In this document: piece after piece, positions 38,205-45,387 of the stretch
Layout: each line of letters opens with the position of its first letter
Numbering within the stretch: position 1 is the stretch's first letter
NCBI GenBank assembly: GCA_963707015.1
Contig: CAVPOO010000007.1
Location: 434,001 to 498,000, forward strand
Source of the DNA: CAVPOO01 sp963707015
Lineage (GTDB): Bacteria > Pseudomonadota > Gammaproteobacteria > Thiohalobacterales > Thiohalobacteraceae
Length of the DNA: 64,000 bases
Direction: 5' to 3'
The notes under the pieces: model-generated
Database searches by the model: none
What the model saw: the letters and a program-made list of their open reading frames with translations, nothing else
What the model was told of the DNA's origin: nothing
Translations under genes and position numbers: made by a program

Positions 38205-39068
38205 CTATCCCGATATGGGTTGAGACCCCGGCTTCCCATAACCGAGTGGCTCGAATCCAGCGGGCCACATCTTTGGACCGGTGGTGATGAATCCATGCAG
38301 TGCCGGCAACAGCCGCGGCAGCATCGGACGATCTTTCGGCGCCCTGGACAGGCAGGCCTGTAACAGATCCTCCAGCCCCCTGGGTGCTCGAGGCAAATGG
38401 TGTCGCAACGGTGTTGCGGCGATTTTGGTTTGCGGGAAAGGATTGCGCCCTCGCCCATCGGGGAATGGCCGCTTGCCGGCTAATGCCTGATACAGGGTCA
38501 CGCCCAGACCGAATACGTCTGAGGCAGGCGTCAGTTCCAGACGTTGACACTGTTCAGGCGACATATAGGGATCGGTGCCGATCAGATAGTTCACGCGCTT
38601 AGGCGAACGCCGCTCAGCCAGACCGACATCAAATAAAACGGGCCGCCCACGATAAACAATGACGTTGGCCGGTTTCACGTCCAGATGCAGGTACCCTTGC
38701 GAGTGCATGTGGATCAGCGCGCTGCCGAGATAAATACCCGCGCGCAGCGCATTGGACAACGACAATCGCCCGTGCGTGGTGTCGCGAATCAGGCGCCGCA
38801 GCGTGGGCCCCTCCAGAAAGTCCATGAGCATACACCCCGGCTGAGCCACCCCCAGACAGCGCACGATGTTCGGGTGCTGGAACTTGCGCAACACGCTGGC
38901 TTCGCGCCGCGCCTGACTCGTGGAATCAAACAGCTTGCAGGCCATGGGGCACCAGGCGCGATGATGCCAGACCAGATAGACCGGATTTGTGCTTTCAGCA
39001 TCGACGATACCCAGCACCGTGAGGTTTCGGGATAAGGCCTGGCCTACTTTGATCCGATTACGTGGCAT
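38205..39068 (-). CDS. Free-standing Ser/Thr protein kinase
   Basis: 287 residues, one eukaryotic-like kinase domain and no transmembrane helix or sensor. Landmarks: invariant Lys in MACKLFD (45), Glu in RREASVL (56), the catalytic loop HLDVKPANV (Asp 130, Asn 135), DVGLAER at 147-153 in place of DFG, and SPEQ in place of APE. The N-terminal Gly loop is weak (LGIVDAESTNPVYLV). It overlaps the ABC exporter gene by 25 bp, which implies tight coupling. In context its substrate may be the Ser-rich RS/RK peptide encoded first in the operon. That is inference, since soluble kinases of this kind often have unknown targets. Confidence 0.9.
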   Translation of the reverse strand: MPRNRIKVGQALSRNLTVLGIVDAESTNPVYLVWHHRAWCPMACKLFDSTSQARREASVLRKFQHPNIVRCLGVAQPGCMLMDFLEGPTLRRLIRDTTHGRLSLSNALRAGIYLGSALIHMHSQGYLHLDVKPANVIVYRGRPVLFDVGLAERRSPKRVNYLIGTDPYMSPEQCQRLELTPASDVFGLGVTLYQALAGKRPFPDGRGRNPFPQTKIAATPLRHHLPRAPRGLEDLLQACLSRAPKDRPMLPRLLPALHGFITTGPKMWPAGFEPLGYGKPGSQPISG

Positions 39069-40837
39069 CGCTCGATTTGTGTTGCCTCGGAATCGATTTC
39101 ACGGATTTGCTCGGCAAAGAGTTCGTGGCATCGGGTGCCATTGCGGAGCAATGCGGACGGCGCGCCAGACTCCACGATGGCGCCCTTTTCCAGGACTAAC
39201 ACGCGATCCACGCTGCGTATGGTGGAAAGACGATGGCTGATGACCAGGATGGTTCGCTGTCCCGCAAATTTGCCGATGGCGTCTTGAATCAGTTCCTCCG
39301 TCTCTCCATCTATCGCGGCCGTGGCCTCATCCAGTACCAGCAAGGGTGCCTCGCAGAGCAAGGCCCGGGCCAGCGCGAGTCGCTGGCGCTGCCCTCCGGA
39401 GAGTCGTTCGCCGCGTGTCCCCACCCGGCTCTGATACCCTAGCGGCAGGCGGATGGCATATTCATCAACGCAGGCTGCCTTGGCCGCAGCCAGGACACGC
39501 TCCTTGGAGGCGTCAGGATCTCCATAGCCGATATTCTCGGCGATAGACCCTGACAGCACATAGGATTCCTGAAACGTCACGCCGATGGCATGGCGGAGAG
39601 ATTCCTGGGTGAATTCCCGTATATCCATCCCGTCCAGGAAAATGCCACCCGAGTCGGGATCGTGGAATCGCAATAATAATCGAACCAGACTTGACTTGCC
39701 GCTGCCGCTCGGACCTACGATTGCCACCGACTCGCCTGGGTGGACAGCAAATGACACGCCATGCAACACCTCGGCTCCATCGGGATAGGTGAAGCGTACA
39801 TCGCGAAATTCGAGCGCGCCCTGTACTTTCGAGAGGGTGCGCGCGCCTGCCCGATCCTCGACCAGGCTGCGCCTATCAAACAAGGAAAGCAGGCGTTCTG
39901 CGCTCACCGCGGCACGTTGAAAGCGGCTGGTGCTCTGGCTGAGGCTGCGAATGGGATCATAGAGGGAACCGATCGCGCCGAGGAATGCGATGACCCCGCC
40001 GACACTCAAGTGTCCGGCACGCACCTCGTACGCCGCGGCACCGATAACCAGTAAGCCCCCCACTAAAGTAATCAGTTCGATAACCAGCGCCAGATTTGCC
40101 TGCAGCGCCACCGCCTGCAGTTCCGCCCGGCGAGCGGTGTCGCAGCGCCGAGTGAAACGATGCGCCTCACGGCTATAGGTATGGAACGCGTGGATCAGGG
40201 CCGTCGCGCTCAACGTTTCCTCGGCCAGCGACATCCATGAGGTTACCTTGCGTCGCGCCCGTCGGCCCACGCGCCGAATCCTGGGTGCAATCCAGAGCAC
40301 GAACAGCGCAAGCGGCGGTACGACCAGTAACGCCAACAGGGTCAGTTTCCAGCTCAGGATCAACAGGAAGCCGCCAAAACACAAGGCCCTGGCGATGTTC
40401 GCGATAACCCCCAGCGGGGCGCCGTAGATCAGCGTTGATATCCGCTCTACGTCACCGCTGAGGTAGGCGAGTAAGCCGCCGGCGCTGTGACGACCCAGCG
40501 TCCCGGGCGATACCGTGATCAGATGCCGGAATAAGGCTGTGCGAACGTCTTGCGAGATACGCTCCGCGATCCCGGCATCGAGACGCTCGTCGGCGTAGTC
40601 GATCGCGAACTTGGCGCCCGCGATAACCAGGTAACCGGTCGCAAACCAGGGAAGCAGACCGAGCTGGTGCTCGATGAAGACCTCATCAACCAGCCGCTTG
40701 AACAGCCAGAGTAACAGGGCACCGGCGAGCGGTGCTATCAGGACCAGAACCAGCGCGACCAGCACCTGGGTTCGGACTGGCCGAAGGTAGCGCAGGAAGG
40801 GTTTACTCACGGCGAAGAACTGGCTTAGCACCGTCAT
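39044..40837 (-). CDS. ABC exporter, fused permease and ATPase
   Basis: 597 residues. Six-helix exporter domain (1-320) and ATPase domain with GPSGSGKSSLVRLL (Walker A), LSGGQRQRLALARALL (signature), LLVLDEATAAIDGE (Walker B) and ISHRLS (switch His). There is no N-terminal C39 peptidase domain. The type is MsbA/peptide exporter-like. Substrate candidates are a lipid or the 43-residue peptide encoded 125 bp upstream; the operon order favours the peptide. A perfect hairpin lies in the leader between peptide and exporter. Confidence 0.92.
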   Translation of the reverse strand: MTVLSQFFAVSKPFLRYLRPVRTQVLVALVLVLIAPLAGALLLWLFKRLVDEVFIEHQLGLLPWFATGYLVIAGAKFAIDYADERLDAGIAERISQDVRTALFRHLITVSPGTLGRHSAGGLLAYLSGDVERISTLIYGAPLGVIANIARALCFGGFLLILSWKLTLLALLVVPPLALFVLWIAPRIRRVGRRARRKVTSWMSLAEETLSATALIHAFHTYSREAHRFTRRCDTARRAELQAVALQANLALVIELITLVGGLLVIGAAAYEVRAGHLSVGGVIAFLGAIGSLYDPIRSLSQSTSRFQRAAVSAERLLSLFDRRSLVEDRAGARTLSKVQGALEFRDVRFTYPDGAEVLHGVSFAVHPGESVAIVGPSGSGKSSLVRLLLRFHDPDSGGIFLDGMDIREFTQESLRHAIGVTFQESYVLSGSIAENIGYGDPDASKERVLAAAKAACVDEYAIRLPLGYQSRVGTRGERLSGGQRQRLALARALLCEAPLLVLDEATAAIDGETEELIQDAIGKFAGQRTILVISHRLSTIRSVDRVLVLEKGAIVESGAPSALLRNGTRCHELFAEQIREIDSEATQIERCHVIGSK

Positions 40838-40889
40838 GCTTGTCGCTACTCCAATCCGCGTGGACTACCAGAAGCCGAGAAACGCAATA

Positions 40890-40916
40890 CTGCCCGGGCC
40901 CAAACGGCCCGGGCAG
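40890..40916 (-). terminator. Perfect 11-bp hairpin between peptide gene and ABC exporter (likely attenuator)
   Basis: CTGCCCGGGCC, loop CAAAC, GGCCCGGGCAG: an 11-bp perfect stem with a 5-base loop, 46 bases after the peptide stop on the minus strand. The following bases (TATTGCGTTTC) are only weakly U-rich, so partial termination or an mRNA-stabilising 3' end is more likely than full termination. Such leaky terminators after precursor genes are common in bacteriocin and RiPP operons. Confidence 0.75.
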
Positions 40917-40961
40917 CCTTCCTACTTACATCAGGGATGCCCCTAACGGTCAATAATCGAC

Positions 40962-41093
40962 CTACTTGGGACCGCCATGCCTGCGACCACCGCTCTTGCG
41001 GCTCTTGCGGCTGCGGCTCTTGCGGCTTTTGCGGCTCCGGCCCTTACCGCCGCCGTGCTCTAGCACACCTGGAAAACCGGCAATTTTATTCAT
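40962..41093 (-). CDS. 43-residue RS/RK-repeat peptide, candidate exported or modified precursor
   Basis: ATG at 41093 with AAGAGGAG 8 bases upstream, a very strong ribosome binding site. A short hydrophobic-acidic N-terminus (MNKIAGFPGVLEH) leads to GGG and then the basic repeat RSRKSRKSRSRKSRKSGG, ending in RRHGGPK. The core has about six Ser spaced by Arg/Lys, resembling the RS domains that SR-type kinases phosphorylate. The HGGGKG segment recalls a double-glycine leader, but the exporter lacks a C39 domain. It is first in a run with ABC exporter, Ser/Thr kinase and outer-membrane-type protein. It could also be a small nucleic acid-binding protein. No family recognised. Confidence 0.72.
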   Translation of the reverse strand: MNKIAGFPGVLEHGGGKGRSRKSRKSRSRKSRKSGGRRHGGPK

Positions 41094-41178
41094 GATATTA
41101 ACTCCTCTTGGTCCTTGTTTGCTGTTAAGGCAGGGGCGCCTGAACTCTCTGTATGAGGCCTCTATTGCCCCCATTTGC

Positions 41179-41196
41179 GTGGGATTCGGATCCCAC
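41179..41196. promoter_or_regulatory. Inverted repeat upstream of the peptide gene (candidate operator)
   Basis: GTGGGAT-TCGG-ATCCCAC, a perfect 7-bp dyad about 85 bases before the peptide ATG, next to an AT-rich stretch (TATGTTTTAA on the minus strand) that could be a promoter. It may be an operator or the foot of an mRNA leader structure. It does not match a Crp/Fnr consensus. Confidence 0.4.
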
Positions 41197-41323
41197 ACCC
41201 TTAAAACATAGTGTTATTTGCCGAAGGCAGGTGTGATTAAGTCACACGAAAAAGTCTTTTCTGCGGACTTTCTAAAACCCAACTTCCCGGGACATCAGCT
41301 AACCGCTTACTGGCGCACCCTGT

Positions 41324-43714
41324 TCAGTAAGGCCAGCGCCATTCGCGCATCTCCGGCTTGTCGATGCCGTAGCGGTGGGCGTACTGCCGGCAGTCGATCT
41401 GCAGGTCACGCAGGTGTTCCTTGACATGGGCGCCGGCCACCTGCAGGCCCGGCACGCGATTGATGACGTCGATGGCCAGACTGAAGCGGTCGATCTCGTT
41501 GTTGATGGCCAGCTCCAGCGGGGTGTTGATGTTGCCCTTCTCCTTGTAGCCGCGCACATGCAGGTGCTTGTGGTTGGTGCGCCGATAGGCCAGGCGGTGG
41601 ATCAGCCAGGGATAGCCGTGGAAGTTGAAGATGATGGGCCTGTCGGTGGTGAACAGGCTGTCGAAGTCGCGGTCCGACAGCCCATGGGGGTGTTCGCCGG
41701 CCGGCTGCATGCGAAACAGATCCACCAGGTTGATGAAGCGGACCTTCAGGTCGGGGAAGTGTTCGCGCAACAAGGCGGTGGCCGCCAGTGCCTCCTGCGT
41801 GGGGATGTCACCGCAACCCACCATCACCACATCCGGCTCGCCGCCCTGATCATTGCTCGCCCAGTCCCAGATGCCCACGCCCTTGGTGCAGTGCTTGATG
41901 GCAGCATCCATGTCCAGGTACTGCAGATGCAGCTGCTTGTCGGCCACGATGACATTTATGTCGTTGTGGCTGCGCAGGCAGTGGTCGGCTACCGACAGCA
42001 GGGTGTTGACGTCCGGCGGCAGGTAGATGCGGGTCACTTGGGGATTCTTGTTCACCACCACGTCGAGGAAACCCGGGTCCTGATGGGTGAAGCCGTTATG
42101 ATCCTGGCGCCACACGGTCGAGGTGATCAACAGGTTGAGCGAGGCGATGCGCGCGCGCCAGGGGATGTCCTCGCAGATGGCCAGCCACTTGGCGTGCTGG
42201 TTGTACATCGAGTCAATGACGTGGACGAAGGCCTCGTAGGTGGAAAAGAACCCATGCCGGCCAGTCAGCACGTAGCCCTCGTACCAGCCCTCCAGGGTGT
42301 GCTCGGACAACATCTCCAGCACCCGCCCGTCCGGTGACAGTTCGCCACCGTCGGCGTCTTCGGGCAGGTAGTCGGCGAGCCACAGCTTCTTGCTGACCGC
42401 GTAGATGTCGTCGAGCTTGTTAGAGGTGTTCTCGTCCGGCCCAAACACCCGGAAGTTGTCCATGTTGCGCGCCATCACATCGCGCAGGAAACGTCCCAGC
42501 GGTCGGGTGTTGTAGGCCTCCTCCTGCGCTGGCGCGACCAGCGGCTGCGCATACTCTCGAAAATCCGGCAGCCGCAACGGCCGACGCAGCAGGCCGCCGT
42601 TGGCGTGGGGGTTGGCGCTCATGCGGCGGCTGCCTTTAGGCGCCAGCGCCTTGAGCTCCGGACGCAGCCGGCCCAGCTCATCGAACAGCTCTTCGGGGCG
42701 GTAGCTCCGCAACCAGGCCTCGAGCTGAGCGAGATGCGCGGGGTTGTCGCGCACGCCCGACAGCGGCACCTGGTGGGCACGCCAGAAACCCTCCACCTTG
42801 TGGCCGTCCACCTCCTTGGGGCCGGTCCAGCCCTTGGGGGTACGCAGCACGATCATCGGCCAGCGGCCGCGGCTGGCCCTGCCGCTGTCGCGGGCGGCCT
42901 GCTGGATGGCGCGGATATCGGCCAGACACTGTTCCAGCGTCCCGGCCATCTGCCGGTGCATGGTCATCGGGTCGTCGCCCTCCACGAAATGGGGCGTCCA
43001 GCCATAGCCGCGCAGCAGCTGTTCGAGCTCCTCGTGGCTGATGCGCGCCAGCAGGGTCGGGTTGTTGATCTTGTAGCCGTTCAGGTGAAGGATCGGCAGC
43101 ACCGCGCCGTCGCGAATCGGATTGAGGAACTTGTTGGAATGCCAGGCGGTGGCCAGCGGGCCGGTCTCGGCCTCGCCGTCACCCACCGCCACCGTCACCA
43201 GCAGGTCCGGGTTGTCGAAGGCCGCACCGAACGCGTGGGACAGGCTATAGCCCAATTCGCCACCCTCATGGATCGAGCCCGGGGTCTCCGGCGTGCAGTG
43301 GCTGCCGATGCCGCCGGGAAAAGAGAACTGCTTGAAGAAGCGGCGCAGGCCCTCCTCGTCTTCGCCCTTGTCGGGGTAGACCTCCGAGTAAGTTCCCTCC
43401 AGGTAGACCGGCGCCAGCACCCCCGGCGCGCCGTGCCCGGGGCCGGCGAGGAAGATCGCGTCCAGGTCGTGACGCACGATCAGCCGGTTCAGGTGGGTGT
43501 ACATGAAGGCAAGCCCAGGGCTCGCGCCCCAATGCCCAAGCAGGCGGTTCTTGATGTGCTCGGGCTTGAGCGGCTCGCGCAGCAGCGGGTTGGCCTGGAG
43601 GTAGATCATGCCGGCGGCCAGGTAGTTGGCCGCACGCCACCAGGCATCCACCTGCTGCAGTTCCTCGTCAGTCGGTGTGGCCGGGCCGGCGGACGGGTTG
43701 TGAGGCATTGTCAT
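41324..43714 (-). CDS. xfp: Phosphoketolase
   Basis: 796 residues, the full family length. Cleaves xylulose-5-phosphate and/or fructose-6-phosphate to acetyl phosphate plus a smaller sugar phosphate, using thiamine diphosphate. Motifs: HWGASPGLAFMYTHLNRLI, GPGHGAPGVLAPVYLEGTYS, FPGGIGSHCTPETPGSIHEG, GDGEAETGPLATAWHSNKF, and FHGYPWLIHRLAYRR. Start ATG 43714 has CCGGAGAAA upstream. Acetate kinase begins the unit 47 bp upstream, so acetyl phosphate can yield ATP directly. Confidence 0.95.
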   Translation of the reverse strand: MTMPHNPSAGPATPTDEELQQVDAWWRAANYLAAGMIYLQANPLLREPLKPEHIKNRLLGHWGASPGLAFMYTHLNRLIVRHDLDAIFLAGPGHGAPGVLAPVYLEGTYSEVYPDKGEDEEGLRRFFKQFSFPGGIGSHCTPETPGSIHEGGELGYSLSHAFGAAFDNPDLLVTVAVGDGEAETGPLATAWHSNKFLNPIRDGAVLPILHLNGYKINNPTLLARISHEELEQLLRGYGWTPHFVEGDDPMTMHRQMAGTLEQCLADIRAIQQAARDSGRASRGRWPMIVLRTPKGWTGPKEVDGHKVEGFWRAHQVPLSGVRDNPAHLAQLEAWLRSYRPEELFDELGRLRPELKALAPKGSRRMSANPHANGGLLRRPLRLPDFREYAQPLVAPAQEEAYNTRPLGRFLRDVMARNMDNFRVFGPDENTSNKLDDIYAVSKKLWLADYLPEDADGGELSPDGRVLEMLSEHTLEGWYEGYVLTGRHGFFSTYEAFVHVIDSMYNQHAKWLAICEDIPWRARIASLNLLITSTVWRQDHNGFTHQDPGFLDVVVNKNPQVTRIYLPPDVNTLLSVADHCLRSHNDINVIVADKQLHLQYLDMDAAIKHCTKGVGIWDWASNDQGGEPDVVMVGCGDIPTQEALAATALLREHFPDLKVRFINLVDLFRMQPAGEHPHGLSDRDFDSLFTTDRPIIFNFHGYPWLIHRLAYRRTNHKHLHVRGYKEKGNINTPLELAINNEIDRFSLAIDVINRVPGLQVAGAHVKEHLRDLQIDCRQYAHRYGIDKPEMREWRWPY

Positions 43715-43761
43715 GGCATTTCTCCGGTTGCTGATTGCGCAATAAACCTTTGCTGCCGCGT

Positions 43762-44994
43762 TTAAGCGTCGCCCGGCGACGATGGCGCCGTGACGACCAG
43801 TGCACTTTGCAGGCAGGCATGCGTGGCGCGGGCGATCTCCAACTCCTCGTCGGTGGGAACCACCAGGACCCTGACAGGGGCATCCGGCGGACTGATCTCC
43901 GCAATGCCGCCGTCCAGGGTGGCGTTGCGCCCGGGATCGATGGCGATGCCCAGTGCCTCCAGCCCGGTGCATACCGCGGCGCGTACGGCGCCGGAGTGTT
44001 CGCCGATCCCGGCAGTGAAGATCAGTCCATCCAGGCCGTTGAGCACGGCGTGATAGGCGCCAATGTACTTGCGTACGCGGTAACAGAACATGTCGAAAGC
44101 CAGCCTGGCATCGCTGTCACCCGCGGCCATGCGCTGTTCGATGCGCCGCATGTCGCCGTCGCCACACAGCCCACGCAGGCCGGTCTGTTGATTCAGCCAC
44201 TCGTCCAGCTGCTCGCCGGACAGTCCCAGTCGCCCGGCGATGTAGCCCGGCAAGGCGGGATCGAGATCCCCACAACGACTTCCCATTATCAGACCCTCCA
44301 GCGGCGTAAAGCCCATGGAGGTATCGACGCTGTGACCACCTCGAATAGCGCAGGCGCTGGCACCGTTGCCAAGATGCAGCGAGACCAGCTTGAGCTCATC
44401 CAGCGGGCGGCCCAGCCACTGCGCCGCGGCCGCGGCGACATAGTGGTGCGAGACACCGTGAAAGCCGTAGCGGCGGATGCGCTGCTGGCGCTGCAGGCTC
44501 AGAGGCAGTGCGTAATAACGGGCATGCTCGGGCAGATTGTGGTGGAAGGCGGTGTCGAACACGGCCACCTGCGGCAAACCCGGCCGCAACTCTCGGGCCA
44601 CGCGAATGCCCGCCAGGTTGGCGAGGTTGTGCAGTGGCGCGAGATTGCTGACCGCTTCCAGCCGGGTGATGACCCGCGCGTCAATCAGCACGGGCTCAGT
44701 GAACTCCCCGCCGCCGTGGACCACGCGGTGGCCTATTGCGCCAAGCCCCGCACTCGGGTCGACCAGTCCCTGCTCGGTGAGCAGCGCGAAGATGGCGGCC
44801 AGGCCGGCGGCATGATCGGATGCAGGCACGGTGCGACTGCCCGGTCTGTCGTTGCCGCGTGCATGGTAGAGCCTTGCTTCTGCGCTGCCGATCGCCTCCA
44901 GCTGGCCGTAGGCGAGGCGTTGTTCCATCGGCATCGCGACCAACTGGAACTTGATTGACGAGCTACCGGAATTGATGACCAGGATGTTTTCCAT
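43762..44994 (-). CDS. ackA: Acetate kinase
   Basis: 410 residues. Converts acetyl phosphate and ADP to acetate and ATP in the cytoplasm. N-terminal NSGSSSIKFQL, GHRVVHGGGEFTEPV, FDTAFHHNLPEHARYYALPL, YGFHGVSHHYV, LHLGNGASACAIRGG with DTSMGFTPLEGLIMGSR, and the C-terminal TAGIGEHSGAVR are all present. ATG at 44994. It pairs with phosphoketolase. A partial second copy lies at 31.6 kb. Confidence 0.95.
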   Translation of the reverse strand: MENILVINSGSSSIKFQLVAMPMEQRLAYGQLEAIGSAEARLYHARGNDRPGSRTVPASDHAAGLAAIFALLTEQGLVDPSAGLGAIGHRVVHGGGEFTEPVLIDARVITRLEAVSNLAPLHNLANLAGIRVARELRPGLPQVAVFDTAFHHNLPEHARYYALPLSLQRQQRIRRYGFHGVSHHYVAAAAAQWLGRPLDELKLVSLHLGNGASACAIRGGHSVDTSMGFTPLEGLIMGSRCGDLDPALPGYIAGRLGLSGEQLDEWLNQQTGLRGLCGDGDMRRIEQRMAAGDSDARLAFDMFCYRVRKYIGAYHAVLNGLDGLIFTAGIGEHSGAVRAAVCTGLEALGIAIDPGRNATLDGGIAEISPPDAPVRVLVVPTDEELEIARATHACLQSALVVTAPSSPGDA

Positions 44995-45387
44995 GCATTC
45001 CTTCGTCGCAGGCAGGCCCGACCAGGCTGTCAACCCAGGCGCGATGCACGGTCAGGATAACCCGCCCATTTTGCCAGGATCCACCCCAATAGTAACTCAA
45101 ATGCCCCCAGCCAATGGATTTCCGCTACCCGTTCTCACGCCGGTCCGCGACCGTTACTTCGGGGGTCTTCCGTGCGGTCACAGCGCTGTCTCCCCGTCTG
45201 CCTTCCTGGCCGGTGTCTTGGCGTGATTCATTGGATTCCTGGCCGACGCGACCACTCAGGCCTTTGATCGCGCCTTTGCGCGAATGGCGGCTAGACGGGT
45301 CGGAGCGGCCGTTCAGCACACAAGGCCGTCGAACCACAGTGGGTCGGCAAAAAGGGGGCGGTGACAAATCGCAATCATTATCAGTTG
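44995..45387. other. Gap with inverted repeat and short tandem repeat at the 3' end of the GGDEF-EAL gene
   Basis: No gene seen in about 390 bases. GGTGACAA (45360-45367) and TTGTCACC (45385-45392) form an 8-bp stem at the end of the GGDEF-EAL gene. Just inside that gene, CGACCCCTTTTGGTCC occurs twice in tandem (about 45392-45423), encoding the odd GPKGVGTKRGR tail. The hairpin may end transcription of the signalling gene. Confidence 0.5.

Noticed and set aside
38205..39068. Kinase as a class III/IV lanthipeptide synthase
   Set aside because: No lyase or LanC-type cyclase domain; the protein is a single 287-residue kinase domain.
40962..41093. Peptide as a C39-processed double-glycine bacteriocin
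   Set aside because: HGGGKG resembles a GG site, but the exporter lacks a C39 peptidase domain and the leader is very short.
42605..43765. 386-codon plus-strand ORF opposite phosphoketolase
   Set aside because: Shadow of a full-length, motif-complete enzyme.
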